Under the pieces are notes generated by a model. That model saw nothing but the letters and a program-made list of their open reading frames with translations, was not told where the DNA came from and did not search any database. The position numbers and the translations under genes were made by a program. A stretch of DNA of 64,000 nt from Halomonas maura (GTDB lineage Bacteria > Pseudomonadota > Gammaproteobacteria > Pseudomonadales > Halomonadaceae), in NCBI RefSeq assembly GCF_030409305.1, contig NZ_JAUFPQ010000002.1:62001-126000 (forward strand), written 5' to 3'. Shown here in pieces: positions 11,081 to 19,482 of this stretch; position 1 is the stretch's first letter; each line of letters begins with the position of its first letter.

Positions 11081-11134
11081 GCGGCGGTCCTTGGGTGGAG
11101 GGCGAGAGCTTCTTTTCATAGTGGGGGTGCGGCG

Positions 11135-11153
11135 GGCCGGCTTCAAGCCGGCC
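11135..11153 (-). terminator. Hairpin after trmJ, no T run
   Basis: GGCCGGCTT and AAGCCGGCC pair perfectly around a single central base, immediately after the trmJ stop codon. There is no T tract, so termination is only a possibility. Confidence 0.3.
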
Positions 11154-11155
11154 GC

Positions 11156-11911
11156 TCAGCCATCGTCGCCCCGCTCGGCCTGGCGTTCGGTGGCGGAGAG
11201 GATGCCGCGCAGGATATTGAGCTCCATGCGCTCCGGCCGGGCCCGCAGGGTGAAGCGGCGCAGGCGGGCCATCAGCTGGCGCGGCGTGGCCGGGTCGTGG
11301 AAGCCGATGGCGACCAGGGTGCGCTCCAGGTGGGCGAAGTAGTGCTCCAGTTCCTCGTGGCTGGCCAGCGGCTGGCCATCCTCATCCGCGGCCGGCGCCT
11401 CGCCGCTCGCCGGCTGGGCAAGCCAGGCCAGGCGACACTCGTAGGCCAGCACCTGCACCGCGGCGGCCAGGTTCAGCGAGCTGAACTCGGGATTGGTGGG
11501 GATGTGCACGTGGGCATGGCAGCGCTGCAGCTCGGCATTGGTGAGCCCGCTGTCCTCGCGGCCGAACACCAGGGCCACGCGGCCCGCCGGCGCGGCCAGC
11601 TCGTCCGGCAGCCGCTCGCCCAGCGCCCGGGGCGTGATCATCGGCCAGGGCAGGGTGCGCGAGCGGGCGCTGGCCCCCACCACCAGGGTGCAGTCGGCGA
11701 CCGCCTCCTCCAGGGTGGCGACCGTGTGGGCCTCGTGGACCAGGGCATCGGCCCCCGAGGCCCGCGACACGGTATCCGCGGTCAGCGGTTCGCAGCGCGG
11801 CGCCACCAGCGCCAGGTCGGCCAGGCCCATGTTGTGCATGGCGCGGGCCGTGCCGCCGATGTTACCGGGATGGCTGGTGCCGATCAGGACGATGCGGATG
11901 CGCTCGAGCAT
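11156..11911 (-). CDS. trmJ: tRNA (cytidine/uridine-2'-O-)-methyltransferase TrmJ
   Basis: A 251-residue SPOUT methyltransferase that 2'-O-methylates position 32 of tRNAs. It begins with the RNA-methylase motif VLIGTSHPGNIGGTARAM and carries the knot motifs LVFGREDSGLTNAEL and IPTNPEFSSLNLAAAVQVLAYE. Length and the divergent neighbour suhB match the E. coli arrangement. The Shine-Dalgarno is weak. Confidence 0.95.
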   Translation of the reverse strand: MLERIRIVLIGTSHPGNIGGTARAMHNMGLADLALVAPRCEPLTADTVSRASGADALVHEAHTVATLEEAVADCTLVVGASARSRTLPWPMITPRALGERLPDELAAPAGRVALVFGREDSGLTNAELQRCHAHVHIPTNPEFSSLNLAAAVQVLAYECRLAWLAQPASGEAPAADEDGQPLASHEELEHYFAHLERTLVAIGFHDPATPRQLMARLRRFTLRARPERMELNILRGILSATERQAERGDDG

Positions 11912-12055
11912 GGGGGACCTGCGTGGTGTTGCCGTGGGTAAAGGGCCGCTAGTCTAGCATGTCGGCCGGGGGCGTGGCGTGGCGCACGGGGCGCGCTTCT
12001 GCTAGGATTCGCGCCGACCCGTTCTTTAACACCACCGACTCCCCAAGGCCCGATC

Positions 12056-12850
12056 ATGCATCCGATGGTCCAATTCGCGCTGCGTGCCGCTCGCAGTGCC
12101 GGCGAACAGTTCCTGCGCATCCGTGAGCGTATCGAGAACGCCCATGAAGAACACAACCTCGACCGTCTGCTCGAGGACGCCGCCCGCAACGCCGAGACCC
12201 TGATTTCCCGTCAGCTGTCCCGGGGCTATCCCCAGCACGGCGTCGTCGGTCGCTATACCCCCCATCGCAGCGGGGAAGGCGAGGGCAGCGATATCCTGTG
12301 GCGCATCGAACCCTTCCATGGCTACTCCAACCTGGCCGTCGCCTCGCCCGGCTTCGCGTTGTCGCTGGTATGCCTGGTCAAGGGCCGCCCGGAGCATGCG
12401 GTGGTGATCTGTCCCTTCAGCGACGACGAGTACCTGGTCAGCCGGGGCCGTGGTGCCCAGCTCAATGGCAAGCGCATCCGCGTGCCGAAGCGCACGGCGA
12501 TCGCCGGCAGCCGCATCGCCATGAGCCTGCCGGAGACCTGGCTGCGGCCGCGCCTGTTGCCCGCCTACCTGACCCTGACCCAGCAGCTCGCCCCCCAGGT
12601 CGAGCTGCAGCGCGCCTCCGGCAGTGGCCTGCTGGATATCGCCGAGCTGGCCGCCGGGCGCGTCGACGCCGCCTTCGTGCCGGGCCTCGACGAGCAGGAC
12701 ATGCATGTCGGTACCCTGCTGCTCAAGGAGGCCGGGGCGCTGATGGGCACCCCCGATGGCCAGCCGTCGGTGGTGGTCGAGGGCCAGCTGATGGCTGCCG
12801 GGCCGCGGCTGTTCAAGGCGCTGGTGCAGCAGCTCAAGCCGCACTTCTGA
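12056..12850 (+). CDS. suhB: SuhB-like inositol monophosphatase homologue, active site degenerate
   Basis: At 264 residues it aligns end to end with SuhB, starting MHPMVQFALRAARSAG and containing the GRGAQLNGKRIRV and LDIAELAAGRVDAAF segments. Its catalytic residues are altered: the usual EES metal-binding motif reads RYT (residues 66-68) and the D-P-L-D-G-T motif reads E-P-F-H-G-Y (85-90). Only the late Asp (215) is kept. Phosphatase activity is therefore unlikely. In E. coli SuhB also serves as a Nus factor in rRNA antitermination, a role reported not to need catalysis. AAGG lies upstream, and trmJ is divergent as usual. Confidence 0.88.
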   Translation: MHPMVQFALRAARSAGEQFLRIRERIENAHEEHNLDRLLEDAARNAETLISRQLSRGYPQHGVVGRYTPHRSGEGEGSDILWRIEPFHGYSNLAVASPGFALSLVCLVKGRPEHAVVICPFSDDEYLVSRGRGAQLNGKRIRVPKRTAIAGSRIAMSLPETWLRPRLLPAYLTLTQQLAPQVELQRASGSGLLDIAELAAGRVDAAFVPGLDEQDMHVGTLLLKEAGALMGTPDGQPSVVVEGQLMAAGPRLFKALVQQLKPHF

Positions 12851-12895
12851 GCGGCGCCCGGCCCTCGCCGGGTCGGCGGTGACCGCCCTCGAAAT

Positions 12896-12935
12896 GACGC
12901 CCCCGCGGCCTGGCCGCGGGGGCGTCTTGCGTTCT
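12896..12935 (+). terminator. Rho-independent terminator after suhB
   Basis: GACGCCCCCGCGGC (12896-12909) pairs perfectly with GCCGCGGGGGCGTC (12913-12926) across a three-base loop, followed by TTGCGTTCT. It lies 45 bases after the suhB stop. Confidence 0.8.
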
Positions 12936-13101
12936 GCAGGGGGCACCGGGCGAGGTTACATCCGGTGACAGTCACGGGACTGTTCTGGCCGGCCCAGTCG
13001 GTGTAGCTTGAGAGGTGTCCGGTGGTCCGACGACCCCGGCATCATGCGCCCCCGGGGGTCACGCCGCCGGGCCATGAGACCCACCCGCGAGAGGAGTGAC
13101 G

Positions 13102-13443
13102 ATGCAACCGCTCAGCTATTACTACTACAACGTGCTGGAAAGCCTGGAGAAGCCCTGCGACGTGCCGGCGCTGCATCTCCAGGAAGGCTATGACCTCCTG
13201 TATCGCTACGGCGGCCGGGTCGAGATGGACCTGATCCGCCGCGCCGAGCAGGCCAGCGCGAATGGCGAGCCGTACCACTGGCACGAGGCCCTCGATGCCG
13301 AACAGCAGGACAAGCTGCGTCGTGCCCTCGACGACGGGAACCCGGCGAAGATCCTCAAGGTGATGCAGCGCAACGGCTATGCCGGCGTGCTCTATCATCA
13401 CGCCCGTGAAGTCTATCGTCCCGACGCCCAGGGCGTCGCCTAG
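13102..13443 (+). CDS. Small conserved-looking protein of unknown function
   Basis: I do not recognise this 113-residue protein. The ATG at 13102 was preferred over the GTG at 13096 because GAGAGGAG ends five bases before it. The N-terminus has four Tyr in a row (LSYYYYNVLE). The rest is mixed helix and charged, with no signal peptide or membrane segment. High GC and codon use like its neighbours argue that it is a real resident gene. It stands alone between terminators, so it is monocistronic. Confidence 0.75.
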   Translation: MQPLSYYYYNVLESLEKPCDVPALHLQEGYDLLYRYGGRVEMDLIRRAEQASANGEPYHWHEALDAEQQDKLRRALDDGNPAKILKVMQRNGYAGVLYHHAREVYRPDAQGVA

Positions 13444-13483
13444 CCGTACCTCTCGACCCGCCCCGCTCCGGGGCGGGGCCTGA

Positions 13484-13517
13484 AAAAGCCCCTGGCGCCT
13501 CGGCGCCAGGGGCTTTT
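13484..13517. terminator. Bidirectional terminator
   Basis: AAAAGCCCCTGGCGCC (13484-13499) and its perfect complement (13502-13517) flank a two-base loop. T runs exist on both strands, so it serves the small gene on the plus strand and the convergent LysR gene on the minus strand. Confidence 0.9.
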
Positions 13518-13542
13518 GGATTGTGCACTCGCCCATGGCGTT

Positions 13543-14430
13543 TCAGGATGGGGCCTGCCCGAGTTCGCTGTTCAGCCAAGCGGCTAGCTGGTCGATGTCC
13601 CGCCTTGGGGGGCCCTGTGGCAACCAGAGGCTGAGGCGTGCCGGCGTCTCGATAAACCCCCAGGGGGCCACCAGTCGGCCCGTGCGCACGTCTTCCTCCA
13701 CCAGGTAGGACGGCGCGATGGCGACTCCCAGACCCACCAGTGCCGCCTCCAGCATATAGTGGAGGTGTTCGAATGACTGATCCCTGCGCATTGCGGCGAG
13801 ATCCAGGCCCTGGGCCTTGAACCAGCGAGGCCAGGCCTGTTCGCGCGACTGGGTATGGAGCATCGGCAGCGTCAGCAGTGCTTCGGCATCGGGAGGGGAG
13901 GTATCGATCAGCCCTGGCGTCATGACGGGCCCCATGCGCTCCGGCGCGAGATCGATCACCTGCGCGTCGCTGGGCCATGGCGGCTCGGCGAAGCGCAGGG
14001 CGGCATCGACGCGGGTGCCGAGCCCATCTAGCTGGTCCTCGTCGGCCGTGAGGTGCAGGTTCAGCTCCGGGAAGCGGGTCTTCAGTCGATGCAGCCGGGG
14101 AATGAACCAGCGAGCGAGGAAGCTGCCGGGGCAGCCGAGTACCAGTGGAGCCTCCGACACGCGCCGTCGCAGCTGGGTGCAGGCCTGGCCGAGCTGGCCG
14201 AAGGCCTGTGAGGTCGAGGCACGCAGGTACTCGCCCTCCTGGGTCAGCGCCAGGCCGCGCCCCTCGCGCCTGAACAGCTTCATCCCGAGCTGCTCCTCGA
14301 GTTGCCGCAGCTGTCGGCTGATCGCGCCATGCGTGACGTGAAGTGCCTCCGCCGCACGCGTGACGCTCAGCGTGCGCGCCGTTTCATCGAAGGCTCTCAG
14401 GGCATTCAGCGAAGGCAGTCGGTCGTTCAC
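13543..14430 (-). CDS. trpI: LysR-family regulator, probably TrpI
   Basis: This 295-residue LysR-type regulator has an N-terminal winged helix (LNALRAFDETARTLSVTRAA, with HVTHGAISRQLRQLEEQLG as recognition region) and a C-terminal substrate-binding domain with VGLGVAIAPSYLVEEDV. It starts with GTG behind AGGAG. Its divergent placement 123 bases from trpBA is the classic pseudomonad trpI arrangement, where TrpI with indoleglycerol phosphate activates trpBA. Identity as TrpI rests on this context. Confidence 0.85.
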   Translation of the reverse strand: MNDRLPSLNALRAFDETARTLSVTRAAEALHVTHGAISRQLRQLEEQLGMKLFRREGRGLALTQEGEYLRASTSQAFGQLGQACTQLRRRVSEAPLVLGCPGSFLARWFIPRLHRLKTRFPELNLHLTADEDQLDGLGTRVDAALRFAEPPWPSDAQVIDLAPERMGPVMTPGLIDTSPPDAEALLTLPMLHTQSREQAWPRWFKAQGLDLAAMRRDQSFEHLHYMLEAALVGLGVAIAPSYLVEEDVRTGRLVAPWGFIETPARLSLWLPQGPPRRDIDQLAAWLNSELGQAPS

Positions 14431-14553
14431 GACGGGCTCCTGATATGTCAGTTTTTCTCACAAGTTAGCGAGTAATGATCGATTATCACAGGCCGAGCGG
14501 CGATTTACCGTGGTGACGCTACCTTCCCCACCACCGCTAATGGAGTCGTTGCC
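14431..14553. promoter_or_regulatory. trpI-trpBA divergent control region
   Basis: This AT-richer 123-base gap holds both 5' regions. A dyad-like segment, GTAATGATCGATTATCAC, lies at 14472-14489 and could be part of a LysR-type operator. No confident -35/-10 pair could be assigned to either gene. GGAG precedes the trpB ATG. Confidence 0.4.
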
Positions 14554-15774
14554 ATGGGTCTCTCGAACCCGATCATCGATACCGCCCCCGATGCCGATGG
14601 CTTCTTCGGCCGCTTCGGTGGCCGCTTCGTCGCCGAAACCCTGATGCCGCTGATTCTCGATCTTCGGGAGGAATATGCGTCGGCGAAGCAGGATCCCTCA
14701 TTCCAGGGCGAACTGGCCGCGTGGCGCAAGGACTACGTCGGCCGCGAGAGCCCGCTCTATTTCGCCGAGCGGCTGACAGAGCACCTGCGGGGCGCGCGGA
14801 TCTATCTCAAGCGCGAGGACCTGATGCATACCGGCGCGCACAAGATCAACAACTGCATCGGCCAGATCCTGCTCGCCAGACGCATGGGCAAGCAGCGAAT
14901 CATCGCCGAGACGGGGGCCGGCATGCATGGCGTGGCGACCGCCACCGTGGCCGCATGCTTCGGCCTGGAGTGCGTCATCTACATGGGCGCGGCGGATATC
15001 GAGCGCCAGCAACCCAACGTGCAGCGCATGAAGCTGCTGGGTGCCGAGGTGATCCCGGTCACCAGCGGTACCGGCACCCTGAAGGACGCGATGAACGACG
15101 CCCTGCGCGATTGGGTCACTAACGTCGGCAACACCTTCTACATCATCGGTACCGTGGCCGGCCCCCATCCCTATCCGGAAATGGTGCGCGATTTCCAGTC
15201 AGTGATCGGCCGGGAGGCGCGCGAGCAGCTGTGGGAGAAGGAGGGCCGGCTGCCGGACTCCCTGGTGGCCTGCATCGGTGGCGGATCCAATGCCATGGGG
15301 CTCTTCCATCCCTTCCTGCGCGATCCATCGGTCCGCCTGATCGGGGTGGAGGCGGCCGGGGAAGGCATCTCGACCGGCCGCCATGCCGCCAGTCTCCAGG
15401 GCGGCACTCCCGGCGTCCTGCATGGCAATCGTAGCTTCCTGCTGCAGTCGACGGACGGGCAGATTCAGGACGCGCACTCCATCTCGGCCGGACTCGATTA
15501 TCCGGGCATCGGCCCCGAGCACGCCTGGCTGCATGAGGCGGGGCGCGCTGAGTACGTCGCTATCGATGACGACGAGGCACTGGCGGCCTTCCAGACCCTG
15601 TGCCGCCTGGAGGGGATTATCCCGGCGCTGGAGTCCTCCCACGCCATTGCCCATGCCATCAAATGGGCGCCGGCCATGCCGAAAGACCATCTCATGGTGA
15701 TCAACCTGAGCGGGCGGGGCGACAAGGACATGGCCACCGTCACCAAACACCTGGCCGATGAACTTGCGGATTGA
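14554..15774 (+). CDS. trpB: Tryptophan synthase beta chain
   Basis: TrpB joins indole to serine with PLP in the last step of tryptophan synthesis. The 406-residue chain has the PLP lysine at residue 97 in [10 protein letters not shown], the phosphate-binding [10 protein letters not shown], and the usual [15 protein letters not shown] segment. Length is normal. The trpA gene follows after 11 bases. Confidence 0.98.
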   Translation: MGLSNPIIDTAPDADGFFGRFGGRFVAETLMPLILDLREEYASAKQDPSFQGELAAWRKDYVGRESPLYFAERLTEHLRGARIYLKREDLMHTGAHKINNCIGQILLARRMGKQRIIAETGAGMHGVATATVAACFGLECVIYMGAADIERQQPNVQRMKLLGAEVIPVTSGTGTLKDAMNDALRDWVTNVGNTFYIIGTVAGPHPYPEMVRDFQSVIGREAREQLWEKEGRLPDSLVACIGGGSNAMGLFHPFLRDPSVRLIGVEAAGEGISTGRHAASLQGGTPGVLHGNRSFLLQSTDGQIQDAHSISAGLDYPGIGPEHAWLHEAGRAEYVAIDDDEALAAFQTLCRLEGIIPALESSHAIAHAIKWAPAMPKDHLMVINLSGRGDKDMATVTKHLADELAD

Positions 15775-15785
15775 GGAACTAGAGG

Positions 15786-16646
15786 ATGACCAACAGCCAG
15801 AATCGAATCGAGCGCCGCTTCGCCGAGCTCAAGGCCGCCGACCGTGCAGGTCTCGTCACCTTCATCAGCGCCGGCGACCCCGACTATGACACCAGTCTCG
15901 AGATCCTGCTGGCCCTGCCCGAGGCGGGGGCCGACGTGATCGAGCTAGGCATGCCGTTCAGCGACCCGATGGCGGATGGCCCGTCTATCCAGGCAGCCTC
16001 CCTGCGCGCCCTGAATGCCGGTCAGGACATGCACAAGACCCTGGCCATGGTCCGCGCCCTGCGCGAGCGTGACGACGACACTCCCCTGATCTTGATGGGC
16101 TACTACAACCCGATCCACTGCATGGGCGTCGGTCACTTCCTGGAGCAGGCCGCCGACGCCGGCGTGGACGGGCTGATCGTCGTCGACCTGCCCCCGGAGC
16201 ACGACGCTGAGCTCTGCCGGCCGGCCCGGGCGCGCCACATCGACTTCATTCGCCTGGCAACGCCGACCACCGATGCCAGGCGCCTGCCGCTCGTACTGCA
16301 TAACGCTTCGGGCTTCCTCTATTACGTGTCCAGCACCGGCGTGACCGGTGCGGCCGCTCCAAGCGCGGAGCGCGTGGAAGAAGAGCTGAACACGATTCGT
16401 GGGCATACCGACCTCCCCATTGGCGTCGGCTTCGGCATCCGGACCCCTGAACAGGCCGAGCGTATCGCCCGCTTTGCCGATGCGGTGGTGGTCGGCTCCG
16501 CGCTGACCGACTGCATCGGTGATGCCAGCCAGCCTTCAGAGGCCACTCGCCAGGTCGTCAATCTGACTCGCTCCCTGGCCGAAGCAGTAAGCAACGCACG
16601 TGGAACAAGGTCGGTACAAGAGCGTAAAACACCGGAAGTCGGGTGA
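15786..16646 (+). CDS. trpA: Tryptophan synthase alpha chain
   Basis: TrpA splits indole-3-glycerol phosphate and feeds indole to TrpB. The catalytic acids are visible as Glu53 in ELGMPFSDP and Asp64 in MADGPS, and the GVTGAAA loop and [12 protein letters not shown] phosphate site are present. At 286 residues it is slightly longer than typical, owing to a polar C-terminal tail. It is co-transcribed with trpB. Confidence 0.98.
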   Translation: MTNSQNRIERRFAELKAADRAGLVTFISAGDPDYDTSLEILLALPEAGADVIELGMPFSDPMADGPSIQAASLRALNAGQDMHKTLAMVRALRERDDDTPLILMGYYNPIHCMGVGHFLEQAADAGVDGLIVVDLPPEHDAELCRPARARHIDFIRLATPTTDARRLPLVLHNASGFLYYVSSTGVTGAAAPSAERVEEELNTIRGHTDLPIGVGFGIRTPEQAERIARFADAVVVGSALTDCIGDASQPSEATRQVVNLTRSLAEAVSNARGTRSVQERKTPEVG

Positions 16647-16661
16647 CATATCCCCATTGGC

Positions 16662-16686
16662 AACAGGCCCGCAATACGGGCCTGTT
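16662..16686. terminator. Terminator between convergent trpA and tauE-like gene
   Basis: AACAGGCCCG and CGGGCCTGTT flank a five-base loop, followed by ATTGCTT on the plus strand. It separates trpBA from the convergent minus-strand cassette. Confidence 0.75.
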
Positions 16687-16708
16687 ATTGCTTATGCGGC
16701 TTCCTCGA

Positions 16709-17488
16709 CTACGGTACGTACTTATAGCCGAGTGATGCCATCAGTATCAGCATCGAGACTGATAGGGTGCTGCTGACCATTTTGGAGCCGTATCGTAGCG
16801 CCGAGCTGCTTCCCAGATGGTTCCCAGCAAGGTTGGCCAGCACCAGTGGCACCGCCAGCAGGTATAGTACCTTTCCCGCCAGCATGAAGGCCACCAGCGC
16901 ACCGATGTTGGAAGAAACGTTGAACAGCTTGGAGTTGGCGGAGGCCGCCACCAAGTCGAAGCGCAGAATGAAATGAAGGGCCAGGATCAGGAAGCTGCCT
17001 GTTCCTGGGCCGAAGAAGCCATCATAAAAGCCGATCAGGAACACCGTGATTGGTACACCCACATACAGCTTGGGTGCAGAGAAGTGCTGTTCTCCTTCAC
17101 GCAAATTCTTTTTCGGCATGAAGGACAGAATGATGCCGACTGGCAACAGGGCGAAAATGATCATGCCCACCGTGTCAGGGTCGAAGAAGAGAATCATCTT
17201 CGCGCCGATATAGGCACCAGCCAGCCCTGCAGGAATGCCGGTGGCGACAGCCCTCCAGATCACCTTGCGGTTCTTCACGAAATTACGGATTGCCGCCAGT
17301 GTACCTAGTGTGCTGACGATCTTCTCCTGTCCTAATGCTACCTGGGGCGGCAGCCCCGCAAGAATAAAGGAGGGCACCAGAATCAAGCCCCCACCACCCG
17401 CCACACTGTCGATGAAGCCGGCAGCAAGGGCCGAGAGAATCAAGGCTGCCACTACCCACAGAGAAAAATCCAGGTTGAGAAAATCCAT
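16709..17488 (-). CDS. TauE/SafE family membrane exporter
   Basis: A 259-residue integral membrane protein with about eight helices and the family signature FIDSVAGGGGLILVPSFILAG near the N-terminus plus FYDGFFGPGTGSFLILAL at mid-protein. Members export sulfite or other small organic anions. AGGA precedes the ATG. GC is visibly lower than in flanking genes. It is the last gene of a minus-strand run with a dehydrogenase and a broken dioxygenase, so its substrate may be a product of that pathway; this is inference. Confidence 0.88.
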   Translation of the reverse strand: MDFLNLDFSLWVVAALILSALAAGFIDSVAGGGGLILVPSFILAGLPPQVALGQEKIVSTLGTLAAIRNFVKNRKVIWRAVATGIPAGLAGAYIGAKMILFFDPDTVGMIIFALLPVGIILSFMPKKNLREGEQHFSAPKLYVGVPITVFLIGFYDGFFGPGTGSFLILALHFILRFDLVAASANSKLFNVSSNIGALVAFMLAGKVLYLLAVPLVLANLAGNHLGSSSALRYGSKMVSSTLSVSMLILMASLGYKYVP

Positions 17489-17497
17489 TTTCTTTTC

Positions 17498-18403
17498 CTA
17501 GCCCTTTACAGATGATATCCGGTTGATATTGTGGGTTCCTTCTTGTAAGGCCTTTACCAGCGCCGAAGTGTCCATGCGCCCCAGTCCCTGCTCTTGGAGT
17601 AGCTGATAACGTCGATCGACTGCCTCGACCAGAGGTAGGCTCATATTGTGGAAGGAGGCTTCTTCGATGCAGATGCTCAGATCCTTGCGCATCCAGTCGA
17701 TAGCGAAGCCGAAATCGAACTCACCCTTCGCCATCGTTTCCAGTCGATTCACCATCTGCCAGGAGCCTGCGGCTCCATGCTGCAAGGTGGCAACGATCTT
17801 GGCAACGGGAAGATTCGCCTTTTCTGCTAGCATCAAGGCTTCGCTTAACCCCTGGAGTATCCCGGCGATACATATCTGGTTCACCATCTTGCAACGTTGC
17901 CCTTGTCCACTTTCCCCCATCAATTGAGCCTGATAGGCGTAAGTCTCAATCACTGGCTGGACACGTTTGAAAACAGATTCCGTTCCACCGCACATGACTG
18001 TCAGGCAACCGTTTTCGGCACCTGCCTGCCCGCCGGATACCGGGGCATCAATGAAATGGCTGAGAGACGCACCACAAGCTTGGTTCAATTCAACTGCCAG
18101 ATCAGCCGAAGTAGTGGTGTGATCGACGAGTACTGCGCCTGGTTTTAATCCGGCCAAGGCGCCATCTTCGCCATAGATCACATTGCGCACGTCGTTGTCG
18201 TTTCCGACGCAGACGAAAACAACATCTGCCCCCGTTGCTGCTTCCCTGGGGGTATCTGCAGCACGCCCTTCATGCTCTATTATCCACCTATCGGCTTTTC
18301 CTCGAGTTCGGTTGTAAACGGTGACCGAGTATCCTCTCCGTGCCAGGTGTCCTGCCATTGGATAACCCATGACCCCTAGACCGATGAATGCTGTTTTTAA
18401 CAT
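17498..18403 (-). CDS. NAD(P)-dependent beta-hydroxyacid dehydrogenase (3-hydroxyisobutyrate dehydrogenase family)
   Basis: A 301-residue oxidoreductase with the Rossmann motif GLGVMG (residues 8-13), the substrate-binding DAPVSGGQAGAE, and the catalytic lysine Lys172 in GQRCKMVNQ. The family reversibly oxidises 3-hydroxy acids such as 3-hydroxyisobutyrate or tartronate semialdehyde, and the substrate here is unknown. ATG at 18401-18403 was chosen; an in-frame GTG at 18415 is possible. Ten bases separate it from the exporter gene. Codon use is less GC-rich than the chromosome around it. Confidence 0.88.
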   Translation of the reverse strand: MLKTAFIGLGVMGYPMAGHLARRGYSVTVYNRTRGKADRWIIEHEGRAADTPREAATGADVVFVCVGNDNDVRNVIYGEDGALAGLKPGAVLVDHTTTSADLAVELNQACGASLSHFIDAPVSGGQAGAENGCLTVMCGGTESVFKRVQPVIETYAYQAQLMGESGQGQRCKMVNQICIAGILQGLSEALMLAEKANLPVAKIVATLQHGAAGSWQMVNRLETMAKGEFDFGFAIDWMRKDLSICIEEASFHNMSLPLVEAVDRRYQLLQEQGLGRMDTSALVKALQEGTHNINRISSVKG

Positions 18404-18431
18404 GTTGGTGTACACTCTTCTGTTGGTGGAG

Positions 18432-19072
18432 TTAATCTATGCCCACATGTGGATGATCATCCGAGTATGGAATCAGTCGTGCACTTGATTGCATGCCAAA
18501 AAGCCGGACAAGCCATCGGTCGGCTCCATCGTCTCTTGGCTGATATCCCTCGCGGCGGTGTAGTGTGCGCTGATTGCGAATAATGAGTAGATCGCCAGGC
18601 AAGAATACAGTGGATACTTGGTTCTTCTGGCGTTCTAGTGACGCCTCGAACATAAGAAGGGCTGCGGCGGCCTTTGGTGTCATGGGGGTGGTGTTTTCTT
18701 TATCATAGCGACAGAAAGCCACGCCATCGGTGTCAAAAGACAGTAAGGGGAGGCAGGTTTTCTTGCTTTGCCCGAAAGAGTCTGGTCTGGAGATTAGAAA
18801 CTCACTGGTGGCAACAGGTGATCTATCGGCAATCCGCTTATTATCAATGCGCTCTGTGTGGCATCACTCCCGAATGACCTGATGGTGTCAACCAGATCAG
18901 GCGAAAGCGCATCGACCAACTGGCTTCCCACCTTCTCGGCTGACCGCAACCACTCTTCGTCATCCCGCAGTGCCAGCCGACCGAGGCGCTCTCTGAGCAT
19001 CGAGGCGGACCGATAAGAGACGTGGCATTCACCGATCGGTGAACTCTGGGGCGCGGCTTCCCTCAGCTGCAT
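18432..19072 (-). pseudogene. TauD/clavaminate-synthase-like 2-oxoglutarate dioxygenase, internally deleted
   Basis: The N-terminal part (19072 down to about 18838) starts with ATG behind AAGGGAG and runs to SALIISGLPIDHLLPP before a stop. In another frame the C-terminal part begins near 18840 with DRSPVATSEFLISRPDSFG and continues through LSFDTDGVAFCRYD to the distal iron-ligand region LLIIRNQRTLHRRE and the oxoglutarate arginine region DRWLVRLFG. The middle third, which should carry the HxD iron ligands, is missing and the frames no longer match. The enzyme cannot be functional. It once headed the operon with the dehydrogenase and exporter genes. Confidence 0.85.
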
Positions 19073-19482
19073 GTCAACAACACTCCCTTGTTGTCTATTA
19101 GGCTTGCTTTAGATAAGCAAGGCTTATATTAACTTCATATTGAGATATGTCAATGCTGGTATTGGAATATTTTATTCATGCGTCCATGAGCTAGATCCAT
19201 GCACGCTGGACCGTCGACGAGAGTGATGACAAGGCCTGGTCCCTCGCGTCACGGCGCTGCGAAGGGGGCTGGAGCCAGCTCGTCCGTCCTTGGAGCCGAG
19301 GTTTAGGCAGATAGATGGCGACGCTTGCCGAACTCCATGGATCGATGCGCATCAATGGGGCTTTTGCAGAGATCTTCGGCGGCTTCAGCTCTCATCGTCT
19401 ATGGAGGGTGAGAGGCCGCATGGAGATGGACTGAGGATTCGCGTAGAATGGTGCTTGACTTCAGAGACGTGGAAAAAGCTTG
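19073..19482. promoter_or_regulatory. AT-rich divergent intergenic region with inverted repeat
   Basis: This 410-base gap separates the broken dioxygenase gene and the MocR gene. TTGCTT-TAGAT-AAGCAA (19104-19120) is a perfect inverted repeat next to a TATATT box (19125-19130), a plausible operator for the divergent MocR regulator. The remaining sequence up to 19482 shows no convincing gene. Confidence 0.45.
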
